Below, piece after piece: positions 1 to 10,084 of a stretch of DNA of 64,000 bases; the stretch's first letter is position 1, and the number at the start of each line of letters is the position of its first letter. The notes under the pieces are model-generated. The model saw nothing but the letters and a program-made list of their open reading frames with translations. It had not been told where the DNA came from and ran no database searches. This stretch comes from Thermoanaerobacter thermocopriae JCM 7501. GTDB lineage: Bacteria; Bacillota; Thermoanaerobacteria; Thermoanaerobacterales; Thermoanaerobacteraceae. A program made the position numbers and the translations under genes. The stretch lies in the NCBI RefSeq assembly GCF_001310975.1, contig NZ_BAZY01000001.1, forward strand, positions 124,001 to 188,000, read 5' to 3'.

Positions 1-57
1 TTTAGAGAAATGTTTCCTGAGTGCAGTATAAAGACCATGAAAGAAGAAGAATTGTGA
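1..57 (+). CDS. 3' end of an unidentified gene (partial)
   Basis: The first frame of the window is open from base 1 and ends at a TGA. It encodes 18 residues rich in Glu and Lys (ending MKEEEL). The gene starts outside the window and too little remains to name it. A terminator-like hairpin lies about 40 bases downstream, which supports a real gene end here. Confidence 0.35.
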   Translation, partial: FREMFPECSIKTMKEEEL

Positions 58-96
58 AAAATAGGATTAAAAGAGATATGAACAAAAAACAAAAGT

Positions 97-131
97 GAGG
101 GATGTTTATTCCGCTACCCTCTTAGTTTTTT
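97..131 (+). terminator. Terminator-like hairpin
   Basis: GAGGG pairs with CCCTC around a 15-base loop, followed by TTAGTTTTTTA. The stem is short, so the hairpin is weak. It follows the truncated gene at the window edge. Confidence 0.35.
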
Positions 132-185
132 ATCTTATGAATCTATTTTTTAAAGCCTTATATAAGCCTAAATTTTTTACTGCTT

Positions 186-429
186 AATTTCTTTTAGTAT
201 TTTACACTCTTTTTCTTTTCTGGCTTTCAGGAGGAATAGGCACAGGAGACGTAAAAGTTTTAACTGCTCTGTCTTTCTATGCTGGCTTTAAGATATGGGA
301 TATCCTTTTATTTTCTTCTTTGTGATTTTTCTCCTGTATTCCCTTATTCTTCATAAATTCAAAGCAAAGCTCCCTTTTATGCCTGCTACTTTTGCAGGAA
401 CACTAGTAGGTTTATTTGTAGATTTTTGA
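186..429 (+). pseudogene. Prepilin peptidase (A24) C-terminal remnant
   Basis: The reading frame shows hydrophobic residues, then SGGIGTGDVKVLTALSFYAG. The GxGDVK motif is the second catalytic Asp box of type IV prepilin peptidases (TadV/CpaA/PilD family). About 30 codons later a TGA near 322 interrupts the frame, and translation resumes in another frame as a membrane segment ending FAGTLVGLFVDF. The N-terminal half with the first catalytic Asp is missing, and a stop lies just upstream of the region. This is a decayed or truncated gene. The shift alone could be a sequencing error, but the missing N-terminus could not. Confidence 0.6.
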
Positions 430-935
430 AAAGAACCAGGCTGCTTTCCCCTTATAAGAAGCAGCTGGCAGGCGGAGGAATAAAAACAGCTGTAGATACT
501 ATTACCGTCAGAGTGAAGGGCACAATATATGACAGCTCACAATCACAAATTATTGGCCCTAAATTTTGATATAAAGGCCATGCATGGAGTAACTGCTCTG
601 TGCAGGGCATAATTTTGCTGTTAGGAAGCAAAAAGTTTTTACTGTTTACCCCGGGAAAGCAAAGGAGTTTTTAAAAGATAAAAAACCATTTGCAGTTAAG
701 GAGTTTTTAGAATTTTTGCAGACAAAGGATGAATTAAAGTAACCTTATCAGCTCAATTAATATACTGAACAACATTCTTCCTTCTCATGCAGGGGACAGG
801 ACAAGCCTATCTTTACTTAATTTGCTTAAAAATTTAAAAGCTGAGCACCCCACAGAGCTGAGGAAATGTACTAGAAAGTTTTATTAAAATCTTGTACAAT
901 AAAAGAGAGCAGTCTTTAGTTAACCTAAAAGCTTT
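430..935 (+). other. Stretch of gene remnants, no intact gene
   Basis: I see no convincing complete gene here. GCTGCTT and AAGCAGC form a hairpin near 449-474 that may terminate the prepilin peptidase remnant. An open frame at 635-742 ends in KEFLEFLQTKDELK, and another at about 739-886 reads ILPSHAGDRTSLSLLNLLKN. Both look protein-like in composition but lack starts and I cannot assign them. The stretch reads as debris between the left neighbour and the restriction-modification operon, whose promoter should lie within about the last 60 bases. Confidence 0.4.
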
Positions 936-953
936 GTGAAAGAGGTGTTCAGC

Positions 954-1951
954 TTGAGCAAATACGGTTCCAAGGAGGAGCAGGTAAAAGAGATAAAAAA
1001 GATACTAGCAGAAAAGGTGTTAGACGAAAATTCTTTAGACTCCCTTGCTAAAGAGCTGTGGACGGGAGCTGTTGAAGCAGGAGAAATCGAAAAGGCAAGT
1101 TTTGAGGAATGGCTTGAAAGCAGATTCAAATATCAGCTTGTTTGGCTTGATAAAGATGACTACTTAAGGGCTTTAACGAGGGCTTTATGGCTTGCACCGA
1201 AGTTTGCAGGCACCGACTTTGGTGCTTCTAGACAGCGGGATATAGCGCAGGTATGGACTGACACTACAAGGGGATTTCTCGGCGAAATTGCAGTGGGAAA
1301 GTTTTTTTATGAAAACTTTAAAGTAGAAATTATTTTAGATACAAAGAGAGGAAAGCTGGAAGAATTTCTTCCCACTGATATATCGGAAATCATACTCCCC
1401 GACAGGACCCGCAGAACACCTAATCTTAATGTAAGCATAAAGACAGGGAAATTCAATGCCCGCTGGCTCGATGTACCAGGTGCGCAGGTTGAGCACTCTG
1501 ATGTTTTTATCTTAGTAAAATTGGCATTCTCAGACATCACTTTATAGCCTTTTTGAAAGCAGTTAGTTTTTTGAAAGATAAGCTTTTCCCACAAGCTGTA
1601 TCGTTGGGTGAGCTTAATGAGGAAGAAAAGAAGCAGCTTTGGGATGAAATCCCAACCTTCGACTCAATCCCTGCTTATATTTCTGGATTTTTGGAAAAAT
1701 CAGAGCTTAATATGCCCATTCACTACCTTGAGGTCAAGATAAGAGGAGACAAGCACAAGCGGATAGCTGTAACTAGGGGGATAGGCCTTTTTTCACCGGA
1801 AAACCTTCGGCATGACGAGCGTATAAAAAAGCTCGATCCTAAAAAAGAGCTGAGAATAGAAATAGAACCCATAATTGACGCCCTAACAAACACCCACTTC
1901 CTTGCACATTCAGGGGGGCTGAAATGGGAGAAGACAGCTGGAATGACCTGA
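954..1951 (+). CDS. Putative type II restriction endonuclease (frameshifted)
   Basis: First gene of a restriction-modification operon. The product of about 330 residues has no motif that lets me name its recognition site. A PD-(D/E)xK-like core is suggested by NLNVSIKTGKFNARWLDVPG followed by a hydrophobic strand (DVFILVK), the usual pattern of such nucleases; this is inference. The frame breaks near 1525, where restoring one G in ATTGGCATT joins VKL to GILRHHFIAFLKAV. A second lost G near 1925 would give the more natural ending KWGEDSWNDLIKRL at 1965, just before the GGAGG of the methyltransferase gene. TTG at 954 has AGAGGTG ahead of it; GTG at 936 is the alternative. The position directly before a C5 methyltransferase is the main evidence for function. 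Confidence 0.6.
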
Positions 1952-1978
1952 TTAAGCGACTGTAAGGAGGCACGAAAG

Positions 1979-3402
1979 ATGTTAAAAGAAAAATATTCAG
2001 TTATATCTCTTTTTTCTGGAGCAGGTGGGATGGATTTAGGGTTTCATATGGATGGGAGCTTTAAATTTTTAGTAGCAAATGATATTCTTCAAACACCAGC
2101 CCTTACATACGCAGCAAATTTTAGTCATGAAATTGTTAGTGTGGACAAGTTCAACGCTGTTGGCCTGAACCAGCACCCGGTTTATGTTGTTGGAGATGTA
2201 AGCAGTTTAGATTTCTGCAGAATCTGCAAAGATGTTGATGTAATAGTTGGAGGGCCGCCGTGCCAGGACTTTTCAATTGTTCGGGGGCCTGAGAAAGAGA
2301 GAAGAGGCATTGAAGTAAAGAGAGGAAAGCTCTATGCGCACTTTGTAAGAGCACTGATATGCAAGCAGCCTAAGGTTTTTGTTTTTGAAAATGTTCCTGG
2401 CCTGCTGAGTGCGAACGGCGGAGCGGCTTACGAAACAATTCTTAAGGACTTTTCAAACCTGAACCTCCGCTGGAAAGAAATAAGAGAGATAGTCGGGAAT
2501 GATCTCCATGAGTCAGCAGAAAGCTACGACATTCTTTTTGCTGGAGTAGTAGATGCCGCTGAGCTGGGGGTTCCCCAGCGGAGGAGGCGCTTAATTATTA
2601 TAGGGGTGCGTGAAGATGTACTGCGGTCCTATGGAACTCTCCGCACCAGCTGGCACAGGAAATTAATCAAATTCTTACTAGTAAAAACTCAATCATAAAA
2701 AAATACCCATTAACGCCCTTGGAGGTATTTGAAGGAAAGCCCCTCCCAGAGCTTCAAAGCGAATACAGAGAAATAATGGAAGAATATCAGGAAGTTGCAG
2801 GAATTGTGAGGACGAAGCGGGCGTCAGAGTGGGCTCAGACCATATGGAGTAGCATCACCTTCAATGCTGTTGAGGACTACCTTTCTGCTAATCGGATAGT
2901 ACCAGCAGACAGAGGGGAGCTGGAAGAAGCCTTTAAAAAGCATGAAGAGCTGCTGGCAGAGCTCGGATATAATGGGCGGAAAATTGACACAGCGTTATTC
3001 CCGGACGGGAGTAACGAGCTTTCTAAAGAAGCTCAGGATGTTTTAGAGCGGCTTAAGTTTATTCCGCCGGATGAAAATCATGAATTTGTCAGGGGCACAC
3101 AGTGGGAAGTAGAAGGTAGAGGCATGAGCCTCGTCTACCGGAGAATTCACCCGCTTAAGCCCTCGTATACTATAGTAGCTTACGGAGGCGGCGGTACTTG
3201 GGGGTACCACTACAGAAGAGGAAGAGGAAAGCTGACCAACAGGGAAAGGGCAAGACTGCAAACTTTTCCAGACACTTTTTTGTTCAAGGGCAAAATTGGA
3301 GAGGTCAGAGCGCAGATAGGAGAAGCAGTTCCTCCGCTGCTTGGGAAAAGGATAGCGCAGGCAGTGAAAATAATTTTGGAGGCGGACAGGAGCAGTGGCT
3401 GA
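1979..3402 (+). CDS. DNA (cytosine-5-)-methyltransferase (frameshifted)
   Basis: Modification enzyme of the restriction-modification system; it methylates C5 of cytosine using S-adenosylmethionine. The conserved C5 motifs appear in order: I (LFSGAGGMDLG), IV with the catalytic Cys (GGPPCQDFS), VI (FENVPGL), VIII (QRRRRLIIIGVR), then a target-recognition region, motif IX (RERARLQTFPDTF) and motif X (GEAVPPLLGKRIAQAV). Total length is about 470 residues, normal for a type II enzyme. The frame shifts near 2650; the downstream frame continues LAQEINQILTSKNSIIKKYP into the second half. ATG follows GGAGG by 8 bases. The last codons overlap the glycosylase gene, so the three genes appear co-translated. 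The sequence specificity cannot be read from the protein. Confidence 0.9.
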
Positions 3403-4074
3403 TTGGACTAGTGAGGAGAAAAAAGAAGCTTTTGTGGATCAGCTTTTGAAGTGGTGGGATAGGAACAAAAGAGATTTCCCATGGCGGCACACAAAAAACC
3501 CGTATGATGTGCTTATTGCAGAAATGCTTTTAAGAAAGACAACGGCCCAGCAGGTAGAAAAAATATATAATGACTTTCTCAACAGATATCCTAATTCCAA
3601 AGCTCTTGCAGAAGCTGATGAGAATGAGCTGAAAAAAATGCTGAGGCCTCTAGGAATGGAGCATGCCCGTGCTAAACTTCTTAAAAGATTTGGAGCTGTG
3701 GTAGAAGAGGAGTACGGCGGCGTCATTCCCTCCGACTATGCAGTACTGCTCAAGTTGCCGGGCGTAGGAATGTATGCCACCAATTCAGTTTTAAGCTAGT
3801 ATACTCAAAAGATGTTCCAATGGTTGATACAAATTTTATAAGAATAGTAGAAAGGGTCTTTGGATTTAAATCCAGGAAAGCGAGGGCAAGGTGTGATAAG
3901 GAGCTCTGGGAGTTTGCACAGAAGCTTGTGCCGAAAGGTGCGAGCAGAGAATTTAATTTAGCTGTTTTAGATTTAGCTGCGGCAGTATGCACTGCTAGAA
4001 CTCCTCAGTGCTCCAAGTGCCCTCTAACTGCTGTTTGTGCTTATTTTAAAAATGTTAAAGATGCTCACAGCTGA
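3395..4074 (+). CDS. T:G mismatch DNA glycosylase of the R-M system (Mig type, frameshifted)
   Basis: HhH-GPD family glycosylase that removes thymine (or uracil) opposite G, the product of 5-methylcytosine deamination. It resembles Mig.Mth, the plasmid-borne glycosylase that accompanies a C5 methyltransferase in Methanothermobacter: RDFPWRHTKNPYDVLIAEML, then LPGVGMYATN (helix-hairpin-helix), VDTNFIRIVERVFG with the catalytic Asp, and an iron-sulfur loop C-x6-C-x2-C-x5-C (CTARTPQCSKCPLTAVC). It overlaps the methyltransferase by 8 bases. A lost T near 3790 breaks the frame (AGCTAGTA should read AGCTTAGTA). MutY or endonuclease III are alternative relatives, but the short length of about 226 residues and the context favour the Mig type. 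Confidence 0.85.
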
Positions 4075-4100
4075 GCTCAAAAAGAGCATCAGCTGTTTTT
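4060..4100 (+). terminator. Terminator of the R-M operon
   Basis: GATGCTC (4060-4066) pairs with GAGCATC (4084-4090), with TTTTT following shortly after. The 5' arm lies in the last codons of the glycosylase gene, so the hairpin closes the three-gene operon. Confidence 0.55.
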
Positions 4101-4133
4101 AGAAAATTTTTCAGAAGAGCGGGAGGCATAAAA

Positions 4134-5513
4134 ATGGAAAAAGTCCGGGAAATAAAAGGCAGGTGGTGCTTTCCAGCATTACATGAAAGTTTATGGCTGA
4201 ACGGCACTCTCATAATTACGCCGGATAATGAAATGCAGCTGGATATAAGCGATTTTTTTAGAGGCAGTGAAGAAGAGATGAAAAAATACAGAGAAATGCT
4301 TTCTGCAGAGGTGGTCTATGGATCTTCGCATGACGGAGAGCCTATTATTCTATACCAGTGCTTTAAAAAGTTTGATCAAGTTTCTCTTCCTTCACATTAC
4401 ATTACCACTTCTTTTCATGTGGAAACTGCACTTATAGGTGCTGACTTCAGCAGAAAAGAGGAAATTAGGTTTAAGAAAATTTCTGTTACATACCATTATT
4501 TGGACAATTGGCTTGGGATAAGCGGCATTAAACTAGAAGAAACTTCTGACCCTTATGAAAGTTTTAAAGTTAGGTATGAAGCTCCTGCCCCCATCGAGGT
4601 TTACCTAAAAAATGGTATTAAAGTCTGCCTAGAAGTTCTGCCGAGAATTACTAGGGGAAAAATACCTAGAAAAGAGGTTTGTATTAAAGAAAAGGTATAC
4701 TTAACTGTGGAAGCACCTGGAGGACTGAGTCTAGAGGAAATTAGCAGGTATGTTTTTTTGTTTCAGAATCTTTTTTCTCTTTTAATTTCTGAACCAACTT
4801 ACCCAGATGAGATTTATGCCAGCGGAGAGAACGGTTCTAGTCCTGCAGATGTAGAAATAGTTTTTGCCGGAGGTGTCCGCAGGCAGGAATTGCTTTATGC
4901 CGTAGTACCGCTGTACTCGTATTCCCGCATAAAAGATAAGCTGAAGTGCATCTTAGACAGCTGGCTTGAAAAAAATGAGGAATTGGAGCCGATTTGTAAT
5001 TTGTACTTCGGAACGGTTTACAATTCAAACGTTTATTTAGAACATGAATTTTTAAATTTCATAATGGCGCTGGAGGCGTACCACAGAAGGAAGAGCAGAA
5101 ATGAAGAAGTGCCACAGGAAGAGCACAGAAAGCGGATTGAGAGGATTTTAGAGGCTTCGCCGGCAGAGTATAAAAAGTGGCTTGAAGAAAAGCTTAAATA
5201 CAGCAATGAGCCTTCTTTAAGGAAAAGGCTTAAAGAAATTTTTGACAGCTTAGCTGATGTTGAGTACATTACATAGCTAATTCCTGACAAAAAGAGATTT
5301 ATCGAAGAGGTAGTTAGTACAAGAAATTACTTTGTCCACTATGACAGAATCCTTAAGAGTAAGGCATTGGAAGGGAAAGCTCTTTTCCGAGCGGTCCAAA
5401 AGCTGAAGATCATAATTGAGGTTTGTCTGCTGAAAGAAGCAGGCTTCAGCAGTGAAGAAATCGACGAGGCTATTTCAAATAACTGGAAATACAGGCAGAT
5501 GCTTACTGACTAG
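4134..5513 (+). CDS. ApeA-like anti-phage HEPN protein with an in-frame amber codon
   Basis: About 459 codons. The N-terminal 260 residues form a beta-rich region opening with IKGRWCFPALHESLWLNGTL, typical of ApeA N-terminal domains. The C-terminal part is helical and carries RNYFVHYD, the R-x4-H active-site motif of HEPN ribonucleases, followed by a helix ending KYRQMLTD. ApeA proteins are abortive-infection nucleases thought to cleave RNA after phage sensing. A TAG at 5274 (codon 381) interrupts the gene, but the HEPN motif continues in the same frame, so this is a nonsense change and not a frameshift. Read literally, the product loses its active site. The ATG follows GGGAGG. It sits between the R-M operon and the KAP NTPase. 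The assignment rests on remembered family features. Confidence 0.7.
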
Positions 5514-5653
5514 GGTGGGAACTAAATAGAGCTCATGCTGTTCAAAAATTAAAATCAAAATTAATTAAAGAGCTAAATCACTGCAAGTTTCTCAGGATGA
5601 AAATAGAATACCAGCACAGCCGGTTAGACTTCCTGGTTTGTAAGGAGATTTAA
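5513..5653 (+). other. Short unidentified open frame after apeA
   Basis: The frame here reads WELNRAHAVQKLKSKLIKEL and ends at KEI. It overlaps the ApeA stop and has no normal start codon. Composition is protein-like (amphipathic, Lys- and Leu-rich). It may be a remnant of a small gene or the 3' part of one that lost its start. No function is assigned. Confidence 0.25.
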
Positions 5654-5743
5654 AAACCAGAACACGTGTATATAGTATGGTATAATTTCAGTTTTCCAAA
5701 AGTACTTTACTATTTTCTTAAAAAGGTGGGAGGTGAAGGATCA

Positions 5744-7899
5744 GTGGAAGAAAATACAGTTTTTACTGATAAACCTCTTCAGTTTCCCGAACATGACAGA
5801 CTGGGCTTTGCGCCTGCTGCAGAAAGAATAGCTGAAATTATAAAAACTATGCAGGTAGAGGAAAGCGTTGTTTTTGCTGTCTGCGGCAGGTGGGGTTCTG
5901 GAAAAACAACATTTTTAAATTTCATCTCTCATTATTTGAAGGATGACAGCAGTATAAGCATTGTAAGATTTGACCCTTGGTGGTTCAGCGGAAAAGAAAA
6001 TTTAATGTGGCAGTTTTTTAAAAACCTGAGCCTTTCTTTAAAAAAGTCAGCAAAATTTGAAAAAATAGCAAATAAATTAGAGATCTATGCAGAAATTCTT
6101 GAAGAACTACCTAAAGTTGGGCCGCTTGCAAAAGCAGTGCGCAGGGCTACTAGACTTTCGCAAAAAAGTGTGGAAGAAACTAAGGAACAAATTGCCAGGC
6201 GTTTAGAAAAAATTAAAGGAAAAATAGTAATAATGATTGATGATATTGACCGCCTTACTGCAGAGGAAATAAGAGAGCTTTTTGCAGTTGTAAAAGCAGT
6301 TGCAGATTTTCCGAATACCGTATACATTCTTGCTTTTGATAAAGAAGTCGTGGAAAAAGCTTTGGAAAAAGTGCAGGAAGGAGACGGCAGTAAGTACTTA
6401 GAAAAGATTGTTCAGGCCCATATAGAACTGCCCTGGGTTAGCAGGACTTCTATTAAAAAAATCTTATTAGAAGAACTTGACAAAGTTTTGCAGGGAACAC
6501 CAGAAGAGCTTTTTGACCGTACGTATTGGGGTAATGTATATTTGGATGGTATTGACCCATTTATCACTACAATTAGAGACGTAAAGAGGTTAATTAATGC
6601 TCTGAAACTGACTTACCCTTCTGTAAAGGGAGAAGTTAATGCTGTAGACTTTATTGCTGTTGAAGCCCTACGCATTTTCTGCCCGAAGGTTTATCATATA
6701 ATAAGAAGTAACCCTGATATGTTCTGCGGTTCTACCTATTCGTCCGTACAGAATTCTGCAGATTCTTTAAAACAGTTTCATGAAAATTGGCTGACAAGCT
6801 TAGAAATTCCTGAAAATTTTAAAAAAAATGTGCAGAAGCTCTTAATCAGGCTGTTTCCTAAACTCGAAAAAGTTTTTAGCAGTGTTAGCTACGGCCTGAT
6901 TGGGAAAAGGAGTGGAGAAGGAAATGCAGAATATGCAGTAAAGAAATATTCCCGAGATTTTTCAGCTTTTCTGTTCCTTCAGATGATATTTCAGAGTACG
7001 AAATGAAGAATATTCTGGTGCGTCTTCATGATAAAGATTTTTTTAGTAATTATTTAAAATCTTTGTCTGAACAAATTCGTTCCGACGGCTCTACAAAGGT
7101 AAGTGTGTTTTTAGATAAGATGGAAGATTATATTTCTGAGATTCCTGAAGATAACATTCCTGCAGTGATTGAAACTTTCTTTAATATAGGTGATGAGCTC
7201 ATAATACCAGAAGATAAAGGCAGATATTTTCTTTTCTCCTGGTGGGGAAACGATATTAGAATGTCTAGAATAATTGACCGGCTTTTAGAAAGATATCCGG
7301 AGAAGAACAAGAGGTTTGAAGTTTTAAAAAATGCCTTTGAAAAAGGATACGCAGTTTCTATGATGGTGAGTAAATTAGGAGAGTGGGAAAGAGAGTATGG
7401 AAAACAGCAGGATTTAGAAGAGCCTGATAGGAATATTCTGCTGGACAAAAATCAATTAGTAACGTTAAAGGGAATAGCGTTAGATAAAGTAAAGGAAGCA
7501 GCAAGAGAAGGTAAATTATTAAACACCCCATTTCTTCCGGCTGCTCTGTATTTTTGGAAGGAATTAAGACGCGAATCCGAGGTAAAAGATTGGGTAAAAG
7601 AGATAATCTCTTCAGATGAGAAGCTTATAACTTTTTTGTCAAAGTTTTCACATGAAGTTAGAATAATAAAAGGAGGCGATAGGGTAGAAAGAACTTACTG
7701 GAAACTTAGCATAAATTTGTTAAAAGATTTTGTAGATTTAGATCTTTTAGAGGAGAGATGTGTAAAAATCTTAAGCAACAGCACTATCAAATTAAAAGAT
7801 GAGGAAAAATTGCTACTAGAGCAGTTTATAAAAATGAAGCATCTTCTAGATGAAGGGGAAAATCCTGATGATCCGCTGTTTGACAAAGGGTTAGAATAA
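5744..7899 (+). CDS. KAP family P-loop NTPase (frameshifted)
   Basis: Large predicted NTPase of the KAP family, named after Kidins220/ARMS and the plasmid phage-exclusion protein PifA. Walker A is GRWGSGKTTF (about residue 50), followed by the characteristic FDPWWFSG, and Walker B is VIMIDDIDRL. The KAP C-terminal region follows. The frame is lost near 6947: adding one T to TATTCCCG joins KKY to FPRFFSFSVPSDDISEYEMK, which runs into the downstream frame. The apparent two genes overlapping by ATGA are therefore one gene of about 718 codons. GTG 5744 has GGAGGTGAAGG in front; an upstream in-frame ATG at 5666 lacks such a site. The defence-island context suggests phage exclusion, but the role is not shown. 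Confidence 0.8.
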
Positions 7900-8011
7900 G
7901 ATAGCTAATTTTCACTCCTTTATAAAAGTTATGGAACGAATTATTGACGTATCATTGTAAGCATATACCTGCATGAGGGAACACTTTTATAAAACTGAAA
8001 AAGGGGGTCTC

Positions 8012-8260
8012 ATGATGAAACTCTGCATCATAGACCGCTTTGAAAGTGATTGGGCAGTAATAGAATACGAAGACAAAACCTTCAATTTTCCCAAAGAACT
8101 CCTTCCCAAAGAAGCAAAAGAAGGCGATGTGCTTAAGTTTGACATTACAATAGACAGAGAAGAAACAGAAAAGCGCAGAAAAGTTATTGAAGACCTTGCT
8201 GACGAACTTTTTTATAGAGGATTAAAAAGGAGGATAAAATTATGCTTTCAAAGCAAATGA
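8012..8260 (+). CDS. DUF3006-like small protein
   Basis: Protein of 82 residues starting MMKLCIIDRFESDWAVIEYE. The pattern of a first strand with IDRFE, then FPKELLPKEAKEGDVLKF, matches the small DUF3006 proteins often encoded next to ComEC-like metallo-beta-lactamases. An AAGGGGG site precedes the double ATG at 8012/8015. The 3' end overlaps the next gene by 19 bases. The C-terminus (RRIKLCFQSK) is read from the ribosome site of the neighbour and may be extended by a lost stop. The function of the family is unknown. Confidence 0.65.
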   Translation: MMKLCIIDRFESDWAVIEYEDKTFNFPKELLPKEAKEGDVLKFDITIDREETEKRRKVIEDLADELFYRGLKRRIKLCFQSK

Positions 8261-9999
8261 AAAAAAGTATAGCAGGAGTTTTAATATGTTTCATTTTGCT
8301 TTTAATAAATACATTGGGATTTGCTAACCCAACTCATTCTGTAGTATTTACAATAAATAAATCAACATATGTTGTGGATAATATTATGAAATCAATGGAT
8401 GCCAAACCTTTTATAGAAAATAATCGTACTTATGTACCGGTAAGATATCTTGCATTATCACTTGGTGTGCTTCCAGAAGACATAGGTTGGGACAGTATCA
8501 CACAAACAATTACATTAAAAATGAAAGGTGAGACATCAGACACAACAGTAAAACTTATTATTGGCAGTAAAACTTATTACGTAAATGGCAAGACCAGACA
8601 AATGGATGTTGCTCCAATAATAAGAAATGGACGTACTTATTTACCAGCACGATTTGTAGCTGAAGCATTTGGATATACAGTAGATTGGAATGAGAGCAAA
8701 CAGGAGGTTTTAATATATCCACTTAATACAACGTCCCCGCTTGCTTCACAGGATGATGCAGGTACTATAAAAAGTAGTAAGTTAACAGTCAGCTTCATAG
8801 ACGTAGGACAGGGAGACAGCATATTCATTCAAGCACCTTCAGGCAAAACAATGCTGATAGATGCAGGAACGCCTGAAATGGGCAGCAAAGTAGTAGACTA
8901 CATAAAGAGTCAGGGAATTAATAAGATCGACATAATAATCGCTACACATCCCCACTCTGATCATATTGGTGGTCTTCCTGCAGTGATTAAAAATTTTGAG
9001 ATAGGTAAAATATATGCACCGAAAGTAACCCATACAACAAAAACCTATGAAAACTTCTTAAATGCCGTAAAAGACAAAGGATTGAAAATAATCGCTGCAA
9101 AAGCCGGAATGGATTTAGACCTTGGTGAGGGGATAACAGCCAAAATGTTGGCTCCCAACAGTGAGGAATATAATAATCTAAACAACTACAGCGTAGTTGT
9201 AAAAGTAACATACAAAAACAATTCATTTTTGTTTACCGGAGATGCGGAGGAAGAATCCGAACAAGAAATGCTTGCTAAAGGATATGATTTAAAAGCCGAT
9301 GTATTAAAAGTAGGACATCACGGTTCTAACACTTCAACAACTCCGGCTTTTTTAAAAGCAGTTAATCCAAAATATGCAGTAATAAGTGTAGGTAAAAATA
9401 ATACCTATGGGCATCCTCACAAAGAAGTAATGGAAAGATTGAAATCATTAAATATAACAGTATATAGAACAGATGAATGCGGTACTGTAGTAGCAGTAAG
9501 CAATGGCAGAACAATATTATTCAATGTCAAGCCGGGAGATTACATGGCTGGCAGCAATGGGAACGGCAGTACATCAAATACATCTTCATCAAAAACTTCC
9601 ACCAATAATTTAAATCAAAGCTTACCATACAGCTATTACAGAGGACCGGGTAAGGTATACGTGGACTCCAATGGGAATGGCTTAATTAAATTAAAGGCAA
9701 CATTAACAGCACTGGACACTACCCCTGCTTTTAATTCTTTACTGTATGGGTTGAAAGATTTTTCTCGCAATTTTCTTCTTATAAAGAACAAAAACTTACC
9801 ACAGGCAGGCGCAAAGCCTGTCTTTTTTATTGGCTTTTTGTCAATAGTTGGAGTGGGCATTTTTTCTGAATGCCTGCCTTTAATTTTATTTCTCATTCTA
9901 TTACAGCAGGCATTTAGAATAAATGCTCTATTTCTTAATATCCATAAACCATATTCAAAAGCCAAACTTAAAACACCGAAACTTAGCTCTGGTTCTTGA
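8242..9999 (+). CDS. Secreted stalk-domain/metallo-beta-lactamase protein, aberrant C-terminus
   Basis: A signal peptide (KKSIAGVLICFILLLINTLG) is followed by two copper-amine-oxidase-N-like repeats (about residues 35-160: VVDNIMKSMDAKPFIENNRT and VNGKTRQMDVAPIIRNGRT). A ComEC/Rec2-type metallo-beta-lactamase domain follows, with FIDVGQGDSIFI and the metal motif THPHSDHIGG, then GDAEEESEQE and LKVGHHGSN. A Ser/Asn-rich linker comes next. From about residue 485 the frame changes character and reads through a terminator hairpin at 9806-9828 into 170 bases of unlike sequence. I infer that the normal C-terminal domain was lost and that the last 100 residues are not native. An extracellular nuclease or hydrolase role is likely by family. 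Confidence 0.75.
   Translation: MLSKQMKKSIAGVLICFILLLINTLGFANPTHSVVFTINKSTYVVDNIMKSMDAKPFIENNRTYVPVRYLALSLGVLPEDIGWDSITQTITLKMKGETSDTTVKLIIGSKTYYVNGKTRQMDVAPIIRNGRTYLPARFVAEAFGYTVDWNESKQEVLIYPLNTTSPLASQDDAGTIKSSKLTVSFIDVGQGDSIFIQAPSGKTMLIDAGTPEMGSKVVDYIKSQGINKIDIIIATHPHSDHIGGLPAVIKNFEIGKIYAPKVTHTTKTYENFLNAVKDKGLKIIAAKAGMDLDLGEGITAKMLAPNSEEYNNLNNYSVVVKVTYKNNSFLFTGDAEEESEQEMLAKGYDLKADVLKVGHHGSNTSTTPAFLKAVNPKYAVISVGKNNTYGHPHKEVMERLKSLNITVYRTDECGTVVAVSNGRTILFNVKPGDYMAGSNGNGSTSNTSSSKTSTNNLNQSLPYSYYRGPGKVYVDSNGNGLIKLKATLTALDTTPAFNSLLYGLKDFSRNFLLIKNKNLPQAGAKPVFFIGFLSIVGVGIFSECLPLILFLILLQQAFRINALFLNIHKPYSKAKLKTPKLSSGS
9806..9828 (+). terminator. Terminator inside the aberrant tail of the MBL gene
   Basis: CAGGC, loop GCAAA, GCCTG, then TCTTTTTT. 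Almost the same hairpin and T run recur at 19105-19128. Its place inside an open frame argues that the frame beyond it is not a real coding region. Confidence 0.6.
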
Positions 10000-10084
10000 A
10001 TTATAAACATAAAAACGGTTGATACTGTACACAAAAAAATTTAAAATGTAATTAAAAAGAGTCAGAAAAGGCAGGGAGCTAATA

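Noticed and set aside
7003-7899. Separate second gene coupled by ATGA to the KAP NTPase
   Set aside because: Adding one T in TATTCCCG gives a continuous KAP sequence (FSFSVPSDDISEYE) through the junction, so it is one gene.
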